A stretch of 64,000 bases of DNA from Pseudomonadota bacterium (GTDB lineage Bacteria; Pseudomonadota; Alphaproteobacteria; Dongiales; Dongiaceae): NCBI GenBank assembly GCA_016183985.1, contig JACPDN010000010.1, forward strand, positions 620,001 to 684,000, in the 5' to 3' direction. The position numbers and the translations under genes are program-made. Positions 26,117 to 34,751 of this stretch are shown here, piece by piece; positions within the stretch are counted from its first letter, which is position 1, and each line of letters starts with the position of its first letter. Below the pieces are notes generated by a model, which saw only the letters and a list, made by a program, of their open reading frames with translations, ran no database searches and was not told the DNA's origin.

Positions 26117-27258
26117 GGCTCGACCCCTCCATGTGTCAGCGCCGGTTCGCCTCTTTGGAAAGCTTGGCGGAGCAGAAGCAAGAACAAGGCAAGGATCAGG
26201 AAGGGACCGGCCGGCACGCCGGATTGAAAGGCGAAAGCAGGTAGGATCCAGGCCAAAGCCAAAAGGAGCCATTCCCAACGGGCGCCTGCGAAGCTCGGCA
26301 AGGCCAGCAGAATGGCGGCCGAGACGATCACCATGTCATAGGGCAGGAAATAGGGTGCGACCAGGGTAACACCCACCATGGCGATGCTGCATTTCAACGC
26401 GTGCGGGACAGCGCGTCGAAAGACCCATATGGTCGCTGCCGTCACGAACAAGGCAACCAGGATATGGATCAGCGCCGCCAGCCAGCTGGCGAGGCCATAG
26501 CGCAAGAAGGCCATATAGAACGTGTAGGAAGTGAAGTTCCAGCGATCGAGAAAGCCCATCTGCCCGGTCACGGCCTGCAGATATAGTCCCCAGGCATCCA
26601 TTCCGAAGAAGACGATACTGACGCCAAGAGTCATCAGGGTTGTGATGCCAGCGGCAATGAAGGTCCGCAGATGTCCCGTCCCCAACAGCAGAAAGGGTAG
26701 CATGAGTCCGAAATGTGGCTTGTAGCTCAGCAGGCCCAGCAGGATGCCCGCCAAAATCGGTCGCCGCTCGAGTGCCAGCAGGGCGCCCGCCAGAAGCCCT
26801 GTGGATAGATAGGCGTTCTGGCCGCAGACGATGTTGATGATGCTGGCGGGGCAAACAAGCAATGCCGTCGTCATCATGCGCGGTGCGTTGAGGCCGGCGC
26901 GCAGCAATACCGCCATCAGGCTGAAAGTCGCCGCGAGCCAGACGATCATCGCGGTGAGTGGCGGCAGAAGACTGAGCGGCGCAAATAGCAGCAGGCTGTT
27001 CGGCGCATAGAGGAACGGGAGCTTCCCGGCCTCCTCGCCAACCAGGGTGGCCAGCGCCTGCCGGAATGCGGCGGGGTTGAAGATCGTCGCCACATCGCCC
27101 TCTGCCGCGAGCTTGCCCGCCATCCAGAAGACGCCAAAATCCCGGTCGATGCCGAGGCGTGAATCTTCGCAATAGATGAGGTAGGTCAGCGATACCAGCG
27201 GCCCGAGGCCGAATAGAAGGGCGGCTCCTGCCCGCCGCCATGAGCCGCCAACCATCAT
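26113..27258 (-). CDS. GT87/DUF2029-like polytopic membrane protein 2
   Basis: 381-residue membrane protein paralogous to the next gene: GIDRDFGVFWMAGKLAAEGD, LPFLYAPNSLLLFAPLSLLP, GQNAYLSTGLLAGALLALE and SYKPHFGLMLPFLLLGTG align with it closely. GT-C-type sugar transferase is the likely role, using a polyprenyl-phosphate donor made by the co-encoded GtrB-like enzyme. ATG 27258 forms an ATGA overlap with the GtrA stop. The tandem pair probably arose by duplication, and each may add one residue of the same kind. Confidence 0.8.
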   Translation of the reverse strand: MMVGGSWRRAGAALLFGLGPLVSLTYLIYCEDSRLGIDRDFGVFWMAGKLAAEGDVATIFNPAAFRQALATLVGEEAGKLPFLYAPNSLLLFAPLSLLPPLTAMIVWLAATFSLMAVLLRAGLNAPRMMTTALLVCPASIINIVCGQNAYLSTGLLAGALLALERRPILAGILLGLLSYKPHFGLMLPFLLLGTGHLRTFIAAGITTLMTLGVSIVFFGMDAWGLYLQAVTGQMGFLDRWNFTSYTFYMAFLRYGLASWLAALIHILVALFVTAATIWVFRRAVPHALKCSIAMVGVTLVAPYFLPYDMVIVSAAILLALPSFAGARWEWLLLALAWILPAFAFQSGVPAGPFLILALFLLLLRQAFQRGEPALTHGGVEP

Positions 27259-27704
27259 TTCCGGTAGGTCCAGAAGGCATGCAAGGGAAAGGTAACGAGC
27301 GGCACAGTGACCACGACCCCCATGATGCCCATCCAATAAGGCAGGCCCAGCCATTCGGCAAAGCCGGAGACGCAGGTCGTCACGACCAGACCGCACAGCG
27401 CAACGATCACGAAGCGGATCAAACTGCCGCCGCCCGGTCTTTGCGAAAAGCTCCAATAGGTGTTGATGAGATACGAAACCAGCGTCGCCAGAATGAAGGC
27501 AATGATATTGGCGGGAACGGGATTCAATTCGATCCCTTCGATCAGGCCGGTTGCGATGGCGGCATGCAGGAATGTCAGCATCACGCCGGTCGTGCCGAAC
27601 CGCAAGGCGCGCTTCACGATGGGAAGCGCCAGAATCGCCACCAGCCCATCCCGGTCCCACGCCTCGCGCGTATGGTCGATACCGGCGCGAATCCTAGCTT
27701 TCAT
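27255..27704 (-). CDS. GtrA family membrane protein 2
   Basis: 149-residue protein with four helices (LRFGTTGVMLTFLHAAIATG; ANIIAFILATLVSYLINTYW; FVIVALCGLVVTTCVSGFAE; MGIMGVVVTVPLVTFPLHAF) and the typical final HAFWTYRK. It is a candidate flippase for the lipid-linked sugar made by the GtrB-like enzyme encoded just upstream. ATG 27704, preceded by GCGGAAG, overlaps the GT2 stop by 11 bases; upstream ATGs at 27716 and 27791 are possible but lie deeper inside the GT2 gene. Confidence 0.88.
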   Translation of the reverse strand: MKARIRAGIDHTREAWDRDGLVAILALPIVKRALRFGTTGVMLTFLHAAIATGLIEGIELNPVPANIIAFILATLVSYLINTYWSFSQRPGGGSLIRFVIVALCGLVVTTCVSGFAEWLGLPYWMGIMGVVVTVPLVTFPLHAFWTYRK

Positions 27705-28647
27705 CGCTTCCGCCATAGCGGCGGCGCACGATATAGGTCGGCCGCCTTTTGCTCTCCATATAGATGCGGCCGATATATTCGCCGAGCACACCGATGCTCA
27801 CCAATTGCAGGCTGCCGATGAAGAGGATCGCGACCAGCAATGAGGCATAGCCGGGTACGTCGATGCCGATGATCAGCGTGCGCAGGACGATAAAGAAGGC
27901 ATAGGCGGCCGTCGCCAGCGCGCCTGCCAGGCCGATATAGGTCCACACTTTGAGCGGCAGGGTGGAAAAGCTGGTGAAACCCTCAAGGGCGAGGTTCCAA
28001 AGCTTCCAGCCGGAAAATTTCGTGGCGCCGCTGCTGCGCGCACGACGCTGATAGTCCAGAGTCACAGTGCGGAAGCCGACCCAGGCGAATAGCCCTTTCA
28101 TGAAACGCTGCTGTTCGGTGAGCGTCTTCAATGCCTCGACCACGGCACGGTCCATCAGGCGGAAGTCGCCGACATTCTCCGGCAGCTTGAGATGTGCGAG
28201 GCGATTATAGATGCGATAGAACCAGGCCGCCGATCGCTGCTTCAGCAGCGGATCGACGCTGCGGTCGATGCGCCGCGCCAGCACGACCTCGGCGCCGTTC
28301 CGCCAGGCGGCGATCATGTGCGCGATGAGTTCCGGCGGATCCTGCAGATCGGCATCGATCGGGATGACGGCGTCGCCTTTGGCGTGATCGATCCCGGCGG
28401 TAAGTGCCGCCTCCTTGCCGAAATTGCGCGACAGCTCGATCACGCGGAAACGCGAATCAGTCTTGGCAAGGGCTATCAGTCGCGCCAGCGTATCGTCCTC
28501 GCTGCCGTCATCAACGCAGACGATTTCGAATGTGATATCGGCAAGCTCGGCAAGGGTCGGCGTGAGACCCTGGGCGAAGAGCTCAACATTGCGGCCTTCG
28601 TTGAAGAACGGCACGACGATCGAAACAATTTTGCGCGAATCACTCAT
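27694..28647 (-). CDS. GtrB-like family 2 glycosyltransferase 2
   Basis: 317-residue polyprenyl-phosphate glycosyltransferase. GT-A motifs: VVPFFNEGRNVELFAQGL, CVDDGSEDDTLARLI, PIDADLQDPPELIAHM and ENVGDFRLMDRAVVEAL; two helices follow at about 230-290. The canonical DDGSxD is intact here, unlike in the paralogue at 21028. It leads a four-gene minus-strand operon (GtrB, GtrA, two GT87-like), a complete-looking set to charge, flip and transfer a sugar outside the inner membrane. Confidence 0.92.
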   Translation of the reverse strand: MSDSRKIVSIVVPFFNEGRNVELFAQGLTPTLAELADITFEIVCVDDGSEDDTLARLIALAKTDSRFRVIELSRNFGKEAALTAGIDHAKGDAVIPIDADLQDPPELIAHMIAAWRNGAEVVLARRIDRSVDPLLKQRSAAWFYRIYNRLAHLKLPENVGDFRLMDRAVVEALKTLTEQQRFMKGLFAWVGFRTVTLDYQRRARSSGATKFSGWKLWNLALEGFTSFSTLPLKVWTYIGLAGALATAAYAFFIVLRTLIIGIDVPGYASLLVAILFIGSLQLVSIGVLGEYIGRIYMESKRRPTYIVRRRYGGSDES

Positions 28648-28721
28648 GAACCGCCAGCACCCCCGATGCGGCGGAACTGTAGCAGACCGGCAGGATCAGC
28701 GCACCCTATCCCGCGCGCCTA

Positions 28722-29909
28722 CTAACCTGTACGTCCGGCATCGAGAACCTGCAGCACGATGCCGCGGATGGTGAGGTCCGCCGTCCAGGGATAGGGGCGG
28801 ATCTCGGTCTGGGCCAGCAGCGTGTCGACCAGCGCTTCGTCGAGGCTGCGGCGCATCTCGGCCTCCATCTGGTCATAGCCGCGAACACCGCTTCCCGTGA
28901 TGAGAACGAGATCGGGACCGATGAGGGCGATGAGGTTGGAAAGGCCATAGCCCAGTGCCCGTCCCGCCTGCTGGAACAGGCTGGTCGCCACCGGATGGCC
29001 GCTCTTGGCGAGGTCTACCAGCGTCTGCATCTGTTCTTCGGAAGGGTGCAGGGCGTCGGTGTTCGGCAGATCCAGCATCGAGCGTGCATCGCGATAGAGC
29101 GCATAATCGCCGACGAAGCTTTCGATACAGCCCCTGCGCCCGCAATGGCATAGGGGCCCGTCGATCTGGTACTTCGTATGTCCGAACTCCGCCCCGGCGC
29201 CGGAGCTTGCCGAATGCAGGCGCCCGCCGATGATGAGCCCCATGCCGATGCCGGTTCCCAGCATGACGACGGCCAGGTTCTCGACCGATTGCAGCTCCGC
29301 GCGGTGACGGATGGAAAGGGCGATGCAATCGGCATCGTTCATGGCGATGACGGGCAGGTTGAAGCGCTGGGCCAAGGGCCTTGCGATATTGACGTTGCGC
29401 ACACTCAAGGCCGGCGACCAGACCAGCGTCTGGTTCTTGTGCACCAGGCCTTGAATGGCAAGGCCGATACCTGTGAGCGGACCGAAATCGGCCGGGATCG
29501 CCGCGATGCACTCGGCGATCATGTCGCCGAAAGCGGCGATGAGTTCGTCCGCTGAAAGTTCCAGCGTATTGAGGGCGCGGGTCGTCACCTTGCCGATGCC
29601 GCCGGCAAAGTCACCCAGGGTCACTTCGATCCGGTTGATGGAAAGTTTCACCGCCACCACGCAGGCCGCGGTGGGGGTGAGTTCGATCAGCACCTTGGGT
29701 CGGCCGCGGCCCCGCTCGGCATCGCCCCCCGGCACCTCGCGGATGAGCCCGTCGCGCATCAACTCGCCGGTGATGCTGGAAACGCTGGCCGGCGACAAGC
29801 CGATGATGGTGCCGAGATCGACCCGCGCCAGCGGCCCATGCAGCCGCACCGCCTGCAGGATGCGGTGCCGGTTCTGCGGCTGGCTGTGATCGAGGTCGAT
29901 TTTTTCCAT
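28722..29909 (-). CDS. ROK family transcriptional regulator (XylR-like)
   Basis: About 395 residues: an N-terminal winged helix-turn-helix (HRILQAVRLHGPLARVDLGT, IIGLSPASVSSITGELM) joined to a ROK sugar-kinase-like domain with LGTGIGMGLIIGG and the zinc motif CHCGRRGCIES. NagC/XylR-type ROK proteins repress sugar genes until the sugar binds. It is divergent from xylFHG, so it most likely controls that importer in answer to xylose or a related pentose. ATG 29909 is preferred; TTG 29927 is also in frame. Two palindromes in the shared promoter region are operator candidates. Confidence 0.88.
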   Translation of the reverse strand: MEKIDLDHSQPQNRHRILQAVRLHGPLARVDLGTIIGLSPASVSSITGELMRDGLIREVPGGDAERGRGRPKVLIELTPTAACVVAVKLSINRIEVTLGDFAGGIGKVTTRALNTLELSADELIAAFGDMIAECIAAIPADFGPLTGIGLAIQGLVHKNQTLVWSPALSVRNVNIARPLAQRFNLPVIAMNDADCIALSIRHRAELQSVENLAVVMLGTGIGMGLIIGGRLHSASSGAGAEFGHTKYQIDGPLCHCGRRGCIESFVGDYALYRDARSMLDLPNTDALHPSEEQMQTLVDLAKSGHPVATSLFQQAGRALGYGLSNLIALIGPDLVLITGSGVRGYDQMEAEMRRSLDEALVDTLLAQTEIRPYPWTADLTIRGIVLQVLDAGRTG

Positions 29910-29950
29910 GGGCGCTTGGCGGTCCAAATACAGGCCGGGGAGAGAGCTTT

Positions 29951-29971
29951 ATTTCATAGACCGAATGAAAT
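29951..29971. promoter_or_regulatory. operator candidate 1 (ROK/xyl)
   Basis: Perfect inverted repeat ATTTCAT-N7-ATGAAAT in the gap between the ROK gene and xylF, 42 bases before the ROK start. Position and symmetry suit an autoregulatory site. Confidence 0.5.
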
Positions 29972-30077
29972 CGGGCGGCAACAACGCTAAGTGACTCTTA
30001 AATTGTACGATAAATCTTGCTGCAGCTGCGAAATAACGGAAAGCGCTTGACGCTTGCGCGAGATGCGAGTGATATTA

Positions 30078-30094
30078 ATTTCAACATTCGAAAT
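30078..30094. promoter_or_regulatory. operator candidate 2 (ROK/xyl)
   Basis: ATTTC-N7-GAAAT with A/T-rich flanks that nearly continue the symmetry (TATT left, ATAATA right), 100 bases before xylF. It shares ATTTC/GAAAT arms with the site at 29951, although the arm spacing differs. The interval is much richer in A/T than its surroundings, so chance symmetry is possible. Confidence 0.4.
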
Positions 30095-30193
30095 AATAGA
30101 TCAGGGATTACCTGACGAAAACAGGTGACGCGGCGGCTCAGTGCCGAGGCTGTCACCAGCATGCCATATGCATTCTCTGGGAGGAGATTTTAC

Positions 30194-31258
30194 ATGAAGA
30201 ATTTTCTGGCGCGCCCGTTCGGTCGGCGCGTGGCCCTCGCGATGCTGGGCGCCGGCTTGCTGGCCGGCACGTCGCTCTCCAGCGCCAAGGCCGAAGACCT
30301 CGTCGTCGGCGTCAGCTGGTCGAACTTCCAGGAAGAGCGCTGGAAAACTGATGAAGCCGCGATCAAGGCCGTGCTCGATGCAGCCGGCGTGAAGTACATC
30401 AGCGCCGACGCGCAGAGCAATCCATCGAAGCAGCTCTCCGACATCGAAAGCCTGATCGCCGGCGGTGCCAATGCGCTGATCGTCCTGGCGCAGGATTCGG
30501 CCTCGATCGGCCCGGCCATCACGGCCGCCACCAATGCCGGCATCCCGGTGGTCGGCTATGACCGCCTGATCGAAGACCCCAGCGCCTATTACCTCACCTT
30601 CGACAACAAGGAAGTGGGCCGCATGCAAGCGGCGGCCGTGTTCGCGGCGCAGCCCAAGGGCAATTACGTCTTCATCAAGGGCAACCAGGCCGACCCCAAT
30701 GCGGATTTCCTGCATGAAGGCCAGCTCGAAGTCTTGAAGGCCGCCATCGACAAGGGCGATATCAAGGTCGTGGGCGAGCAATACACCGAAAACTGGGAAC
30801 CCGCCGTGGCCCAGCGCAACATGGAGCAGATCCTTACCGCCAACGACAACAAGGTCGATGCGGTCGTGGCCTCGAATGACGGCACCGCCGGCGGTGTCGT
30901 CGCGGCGTTGACGGCGCAAGGGTTGGCCGGCATTCCGGTCTCCGGCCAGGATGGTGACAAGGCAGCCCTGAACCGTGTCGCCCTTGGCACGCAAACTGTT
31001 TCTGTGTGGAAAGATGCCCGTGAACTTGGCAAGGCGGCGGCCACCATCGCCATCGACCTCGCCAAGGGCAAGAAGCTCGCTGAAGTTCCCGGCACCGTGC
31101 AGTGGAAGAGCCCGAAGGGCGTCGAGATGAATGCGACGTTCCTGAAGCCCGTGCCGATCACCAAGGACAATCTGGACGTCGTCATCACCGCCGGCTGGAT
31201 CTCCAAGGAAGAGGCCTGCCAGGGTGCCGATGCCGGCAAAGTCCCGGCCTGCAAGTAA
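30194..31258 (+). CDS. xylF: D-xylose-type ABC transporter substrate-binding protein
   Basis: Periplasmic sugar-binding protein of 354 residues with a signal peptide (basic start, then [20 protein letters not shown], cleavage before EDLVVGV). The mature part follows E. coli XylF closely: [56 protein letters not shown] and [23 protein letters not shown] 30194 has GGAGGAG at ideal spacing. First gene of xylFHG; an intercistronic hairpin follows, as is common where the binding protein must exceed the membrane parts. Confidence 0.92.
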   Translation: MKNFLARPFGRRVALAMLGAGLLAGTSLSSAKAEDLVVGVSWSNFQEERWKTDEAAIKAVLDAAGVKYISADAQSNPSKQLSDIESLIAGGANALIVLAQDSASIGPAITAATNAGIPVVGYDRLIEDPSAYYLTFDNKEVGRMQAAAVFAAQPKGNYVFIKGNQADPNADFLHEGQLEVLKAAIDKGDIKVVGEQYTENWEPAVAQRNMEQILTANDNKVDAVVASNDGTAGGVVAALTAQGLAGIPVSGQDGDKAALNRVALGTQTVSVWKDARELGKAAATIAIDLAKGKKLAEVPGTVQWKSPKGVEMNATFLKPVPITKDNLDVVITAGWISKEEACQGADAGKVPACK

Positions 31259-31275
31259 CATTTGAACCTGCCTAA

Positions 31276-31313
31276 ACCGTGGTTGGCAGGGCCGCCAACC
31301 ACGGTATTTTTTT
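31276..31313 (+). terminator. intercistronic terminator/attenuator between xylF and xylH
   Basis: A perfect 12-bp stem, ACCGTGGTTGGC (31276-31287) and GCCAACCACGGT (31294-31305), with a 6-base loop, is followed after one base by seven T residues. It lies 17 bases after the xylF stop and 36 bases before xylH, so it probably gives partial termination inside the operon. Confidence 0.85.
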
Positions 31314-31349
31314 GAGCATCAACCCCTGCGAAGCTGAAGAACCAACGCC

Positions 31350-32615
31350 ATGAATGCAGTGAGAAGTCTGTTTGCGCGGCTGGAGATCGACGAGCGCCTG
31401 CTCGGCATGATCATCTGCCTCATCGGCATCTGGGTCGGGTTCCATCTCCTCTCCGACGGCCGCTTCATCACGCCGCGCAATCTCTATAACCTGTCGCTGC
31501 AGACCGCCTCGGTCGCCATCATGGCGATCGGCATGGTGCCGATCATCATCATCCGCCAGATCGATCTTTCCGTGGGCTCGATGCTCGGCGTCACCGCCAT
31601 GATCGTCGGCGTCATCCAGACCTTCTGGCTGCCCCCGATCCTCGGCGGTGGCCATCCGCTCATCTGGATCATTGCTGCCCTCGCCGGCATCCTCATCGGC
31701 GCGGCGCTGGGCGGCATCAACGGACTCATGGTCGGCTATCTCGGCGTGCCGTCTTTTGTTGTCACACTGGGCGGTCTCCTCATCTGGCGCGGCTGTGCCT
31801 GGTGGGTGACGCAGGGTCAAACCGTGGCACCGCTCGATGAAACCTTCACGCTGCTGGGCGGCGGCGTCTACGGCACGATCGGCGAAACCGCGAGCTGGAT
31901 TGTCGCTGTCATCGCGGCCGTCGCTATTGCCTTTGCCGCCCACCGCCGCCGTCGCCGTCACATTGCCTATGGCTTCCCGGTGCGCCCGCTTTGGGCCGAG
32001 GCCGCCGTGGTCGTCGTGCAATGTGCCTTGCCCATCGGCTTCGCCGCCGTGCTCAATGCCTATGAGATGCCGGCAGTGGCCGCCACAAAACTCGCCGAGA
32101 TGAAGGGCTGGGAGATACCGGAGGGCGGCCTCCACATCTTCATGGGTATTCCTATCCCCGTTCTCATCCTGGCAGGCCTCGCCGTCGCCGTCTCGCTGCT
32201 CCTCAACAAGACCCGCTTTGGCCGCTATGTCTTCGCCATGGGCGGCAATCTCGAAGCGGCTGAACGCGCCGGCATCAACGTCAAGCGCATGACCGTGCTT
32301 GTCTTCGTCCTCATGGGGGCGCTGGTCGGTGTCTCCGCCATCGTCGCCTCGGCGCGCCTGCAATCGGCCGGCAATTCCATCGGCTCACTTGATGAACTGC
32401 GCGTCATCGCGGCCGCTGTCATTGGCGGCTGCTCCCTTGCCGGCGGCGCCGGCACCATCGCCGGCGCCATCCTCGGCGCCGTCGTCATCCAGTCGCTGCA
32501 GAGCGGCATGTCCTTGCTGGGCTATGACGCATCTTTGCAGAACATCGTCACCGGTGCCGTGCTGGTGCTGGCGGTCTACATCGATCGCCTATACCAGCAA
32601 CGCCGCCCGTCCTGA
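31350..32615 (+). CDS. xylH: Xylose-type ABC transporter permease
   Basis: 421-residue inner-membrane permease of the BPD_transp_2 family with about ten to twelve helices. Typical stretches are [60 protein letters not shown] (the ABC-contacting EAA-like loop) and [21 protein letters not shown] hydrophilic-flanked insert around residues 175-260 matches the longer xylose-type permeases. It follows xylF after the attenuator hairpin and precedes xylG. Confidence 0.93.
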   Translation: MNAVRSLFARLEIDERLLGMIICLIGIWVGFHLLSDGRFITPRNLYNLSLQTASVAIMAIGMVPIIIIRQIDLSVGSMLGVTAMIVGVIQTFWLPPILGGGHPLIWIIAALAGILIGAALGGINGLMVGYLGVPSFVVTLGGLLIWRGCAWWVTQGQTVAPLDETFTLLGGGVYGTIGETASWIVAVIAAVAIAFAAHRRRRRHIAYGFPVRPLWAEAAVVVVQCALPIGFAAVLNAYEMPAVAATKLAEMKGWEIPEGGLHIFMGIPIPVLILAGLAVAVSLLLNKTRFGRYVFAMGGNLEAAERAGINVKRMTVLVFVLMGALVGVSAIVASARLQSAGNSIGSLDELRVIAAAVIGGCSLAGGAGTIAGAILGAVVIQSLQSGMSLLGYDASLQNIVTGAVLVLAVYIDRLYQQRRPS

Positions 32616-32629
32616 GAGGAGTGAGATTG

Positions 32630-33379
32630 ATGGCAAATCCTCTCGTTGAAATGCGCAACATCTCGATCAGCTTCGGCGGTGTCCGCGCCGTAGACGATGT
32701 TTCGATCGATCTCCATCCCGGCGAAGTCGTGGGGCTCCTCGGCCATAACGGCGCCGGCAAGTCGACCCTCATCAAGATTCTCTCCGGCGCCTATCAGGCC
32801 GATAAGGGCGAGATCCTGATCGACGGTAAAGTGGCCGATATCAAAAGCTCGCGCGATGCGCGCGACCACCGCATCGAGACGATCTACCAGAACCTCGCTT
32901 TGGCCGATAACCTCGATGCCTGCGCCAATCTGTTCTTAGGAAGAGAGATGACGGCAGCCGGCTTCCTCGACGAACCGGCGATGGAAGCGGCGGCGCGTAA
33001 GGTCATCGGCCGCCTCAATCCCAACTTCAAGAAATACCACGCGCCGGTCTCGGCCCTCTCCGGCGGTCAGCGCCAATCAGTGGCCATCGCCCGCGCCGTC
33101 CATTTCGACGCCCGCATCCTCATCATGGACGAACCGACGGCGGCCTTGGGCGTCCAGGAAACCAAGATGGTGGCCGAGCTCATCCAGCAGCTGAAGAAAG
33201 AAGGCATCGGCATCTTCCTCATCAGCCACGACCTCCACGATGTCTTCGACCTCTCGGACCGCCTGTCGGTGATGAAGAACGGCAAGCTGGTCGGCACCGT
33301 CCGCACGCAAGACGTCACCAAGGACGACGTGCTGGGCATGATCATCCTGGGCAAGCAGCCGGCTGTTGCGGCGGCTTAA
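32630..33379 (+). CDS. xylG: Sugar ABC transporter ATP-binding protein (single ABC domain)
   Basis: 249-residue ATPase: Walker [16 protein letters not shown]-loop [15 protein letters not shown], signature [14 protein letters not shown], Walker [13 protein letters not shown], and a switch His in [13 protein letters not shown]. coli XylG has two fused ABC domains and about 510 residues; this has one, so it should act as a homodimer, as in the FrcA type. The symbol reflects context and not length. Its stop TAA overlaps the fic stop tail to tail (TTAA). Confidence 0.9.
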   Translation: MANPLVEMRNISISFGGVRAVDDVSIDLHPGEVVGLLGHNGAGKSTLIKILSGAYQADKGEILIDGKVADIKSSRDARDHRIETIYQNLALADNLDACANLFLGREMTAAGFLDEPAMEAAARKVIGRLNPNFKKYHAPVSALSGGQRQSVAIARAVHFDARILIMDEPTAALGVQETKMVAELIQQLKKEGIGIFLISHDLHDVFDLSDRLSVMKNGKLVGTVRTQDVTKDDVLGMIILGKQPAVAAA

Positions 33380-34494
33380 CGCACCAGCTGCGGCAGCTTC
33401 AACCAATAGCGCGTGTGCCGCAGCGATCCGGTTTTCGTCAGCGCACCCTTCTCGACCAGGTCCTGCAGGTCGCGCGTTGCGGTGGCGCGGGATGTCCTGG
33501 TGATGCTGATATAGTTTTCGGCACTGAGGCCACCTTTGAAGCCGTCGATTCCCTCGCGGAACATGCGCGCGACCGCCTTTTCCTGCCGCGCATTCAAGCG
33601 GCCGCGATGGGCGTCATAGAAGCGGGCTTTGGCGATGTAGAAGTCGATCCGCGCCTGGGTGTTCTCCAGCGCCGCCAGGATTGTCTCGGCAAAATAGGCC
33701 AGCCAATCGGTGATTTCGGTGCCGCGGTTGTTTCGGGCAAGGGCTGCGTAATAATCCTTGCGCGCACGCTCGATGGTGAAGGCAAGGGCGATCAGGCTGG
33801 GCTGGCCCAGATGCTGCGACAGCGCCTTCTCGGCCAATGCACGAGCGATGCGACCGTTGCCGTCTTCAAACGGATGGATGCAGACGAAATAGAGATGCGC
33901 CATGCCAGCGCGCGCCAGCGGCGGCATGGATTGCTGGGCGGACGCGTTGAACCAATCCACAAAAACAGCCATCTCGACCGGCACCCTGGCCGATGGTGGT
34001 GCTTCAAAGAAGACCTCCGGTTCATGCAAACTGTCGGACACGACCTGCATCGGCTCCGGATGCGTCCGGTAGCTGCCGACTTGGCTCAGGCGCCGATCAC
34101 CGCTCATGATCATGCGGTGCCAGTTGAACAGCGTCTGGTGGTTGAGCGGGCCTGGGCCATGGCGATAAAGATCGGCCATCATCTCCGCGATGCCCTGCTC
34201 CCGTGGCGGGATCCGGGCTAGGTCGGCTCCCGGGCGGTCCTCCAGGCCGAATTGCCGCCGCAGCGACATCTGCACGCTGTCACGGTTGAGGATCTCCCCC
34301 TCGATGGCGGAGGTCTTCAGGGCTTCGTCGCTGATAAGGTCGATGCGGAAGGCGGCGCCGTCTTCGGTGTCGACATGCTTCAAGGCCCCCATGAAGGCCC
34401 CCGCGCGCAGCAGGAAGCGCCGTTCCAGCCCTTCCAGAGCGCCGGAATCATAGGTAAAAGAGGGCCAGCCCGGTGCCTGCCAGTTCCACATCAT
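33376..34494 (-). CDS. Fic family AMPylase-like protein with winged-helix C-terminus
   Basis: 372 residues in three parts. The N-terminal DUF4172-like region (about 1-100) holds the inhibitory helix motif TSAIEG (Glu65), where the Glu normally blocks the active site until relieved. The Fic core has the catalytic loop HPFEDGNGR at 207-215, fully intact. The last 60 residues look like a winged helix-turn-helix ([20 protein letters not shown]). Fic enzymes usually transfer AMP to a protein hydroxyl; the target is unknown. No Shine-Dalgarno is present; the ATG at 34494 lies at the edge of a perfect 73-bp dyad. No toxin-antitoxin partner gene is adjacent. Confidence 0.93.
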   Translation of the reverse strand: MMWNWQAPGWPSFTYDSGALEGLERRFLLRAGAFMGALKHVDTEDGAAFRIDLISDEALKTSAIEGEILNRDSVQMSLRRQFGLEDRPGADLARIPPREQGIAEMMADLYRHGPGPLNHQTLFNWHRMIMSGDRRLSQVGSYRTHPEPMQVVSDSLHEPEVFFEAPPSARVPVEMAVFVDWFNASAQQSMPPLARAGMAHLYFVCIHPFEDGNGRIARALAEKALSQHLGQPSLIALAFTIERARKDYYAALARNNRGTEITDWLAYFAETILAALENTQARIDFYIAKARFYDAHRGRLNARQEKAVARMFREGIDGFKGGLSAENYISITRTSRATATRDLQDLVEKGALTKTGSLRHTRYWLKLPQLVR

Positions 34495-34566
34495 GAGCTA
34501 TAGCGGTGCTTTCTATAGCTCATAATGCCACCATTTGTGAGCTATAGAAAGCACCGCTATAGCTCA
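34494..34566. promoter_or_regulatory. perfect 29-bp inverted repeat at the fic start (operator candidate)
   Basis: Arms 34494-34522 and 34538-34566 are perfectly complementary over 29 bp around a 15-base spacer. Each arm is itself bounded by TGAGCTATAG and CTATAGCTCA with 9 bases between, so the element holds four copies of one 10-bp half-site (34494, 34513, 34538, 34557). The terminal base of the left arm is the A of the fic ATG on the minus strand. CTATAG just upstream of the ATG could double as a -10. Likely an operator; the transcript could also form a hairpin that hides the start. Confidence 0.85.
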
Positions 34567-34751
34567 CCCCGCCACATTGACTCATCCCCCCAAAAAGCCT
34601 AGTTTCCGGCCCGCTTTACCTTCTTTGGCAGAGCCTTCGGCCCCGAGGGGCCCCGCCCGTCTGCGAGTTTCGCACACGGGCGCGAATGCGTTTTGGGCCA
34701 TCGCTTGAAACTCTAAGGCTTTGACATCTAAGGAATTTTGACGGGAACGGT

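Noticed and set aside
30001-30193. CRISPR or phage attachment site in the A/T-rich xylF upstream region
   Set aside because: Only two short palindromes are present, with no regular direct repeats or spacers, and no cas or integrase gene.
33376-34751. Toxin-antitoxin module of the Fic/Phd type
   Set aside because: No small antitoxin gene flanks fic, and the inhibitory TSAIEG helix is inside the Fic protein itself.
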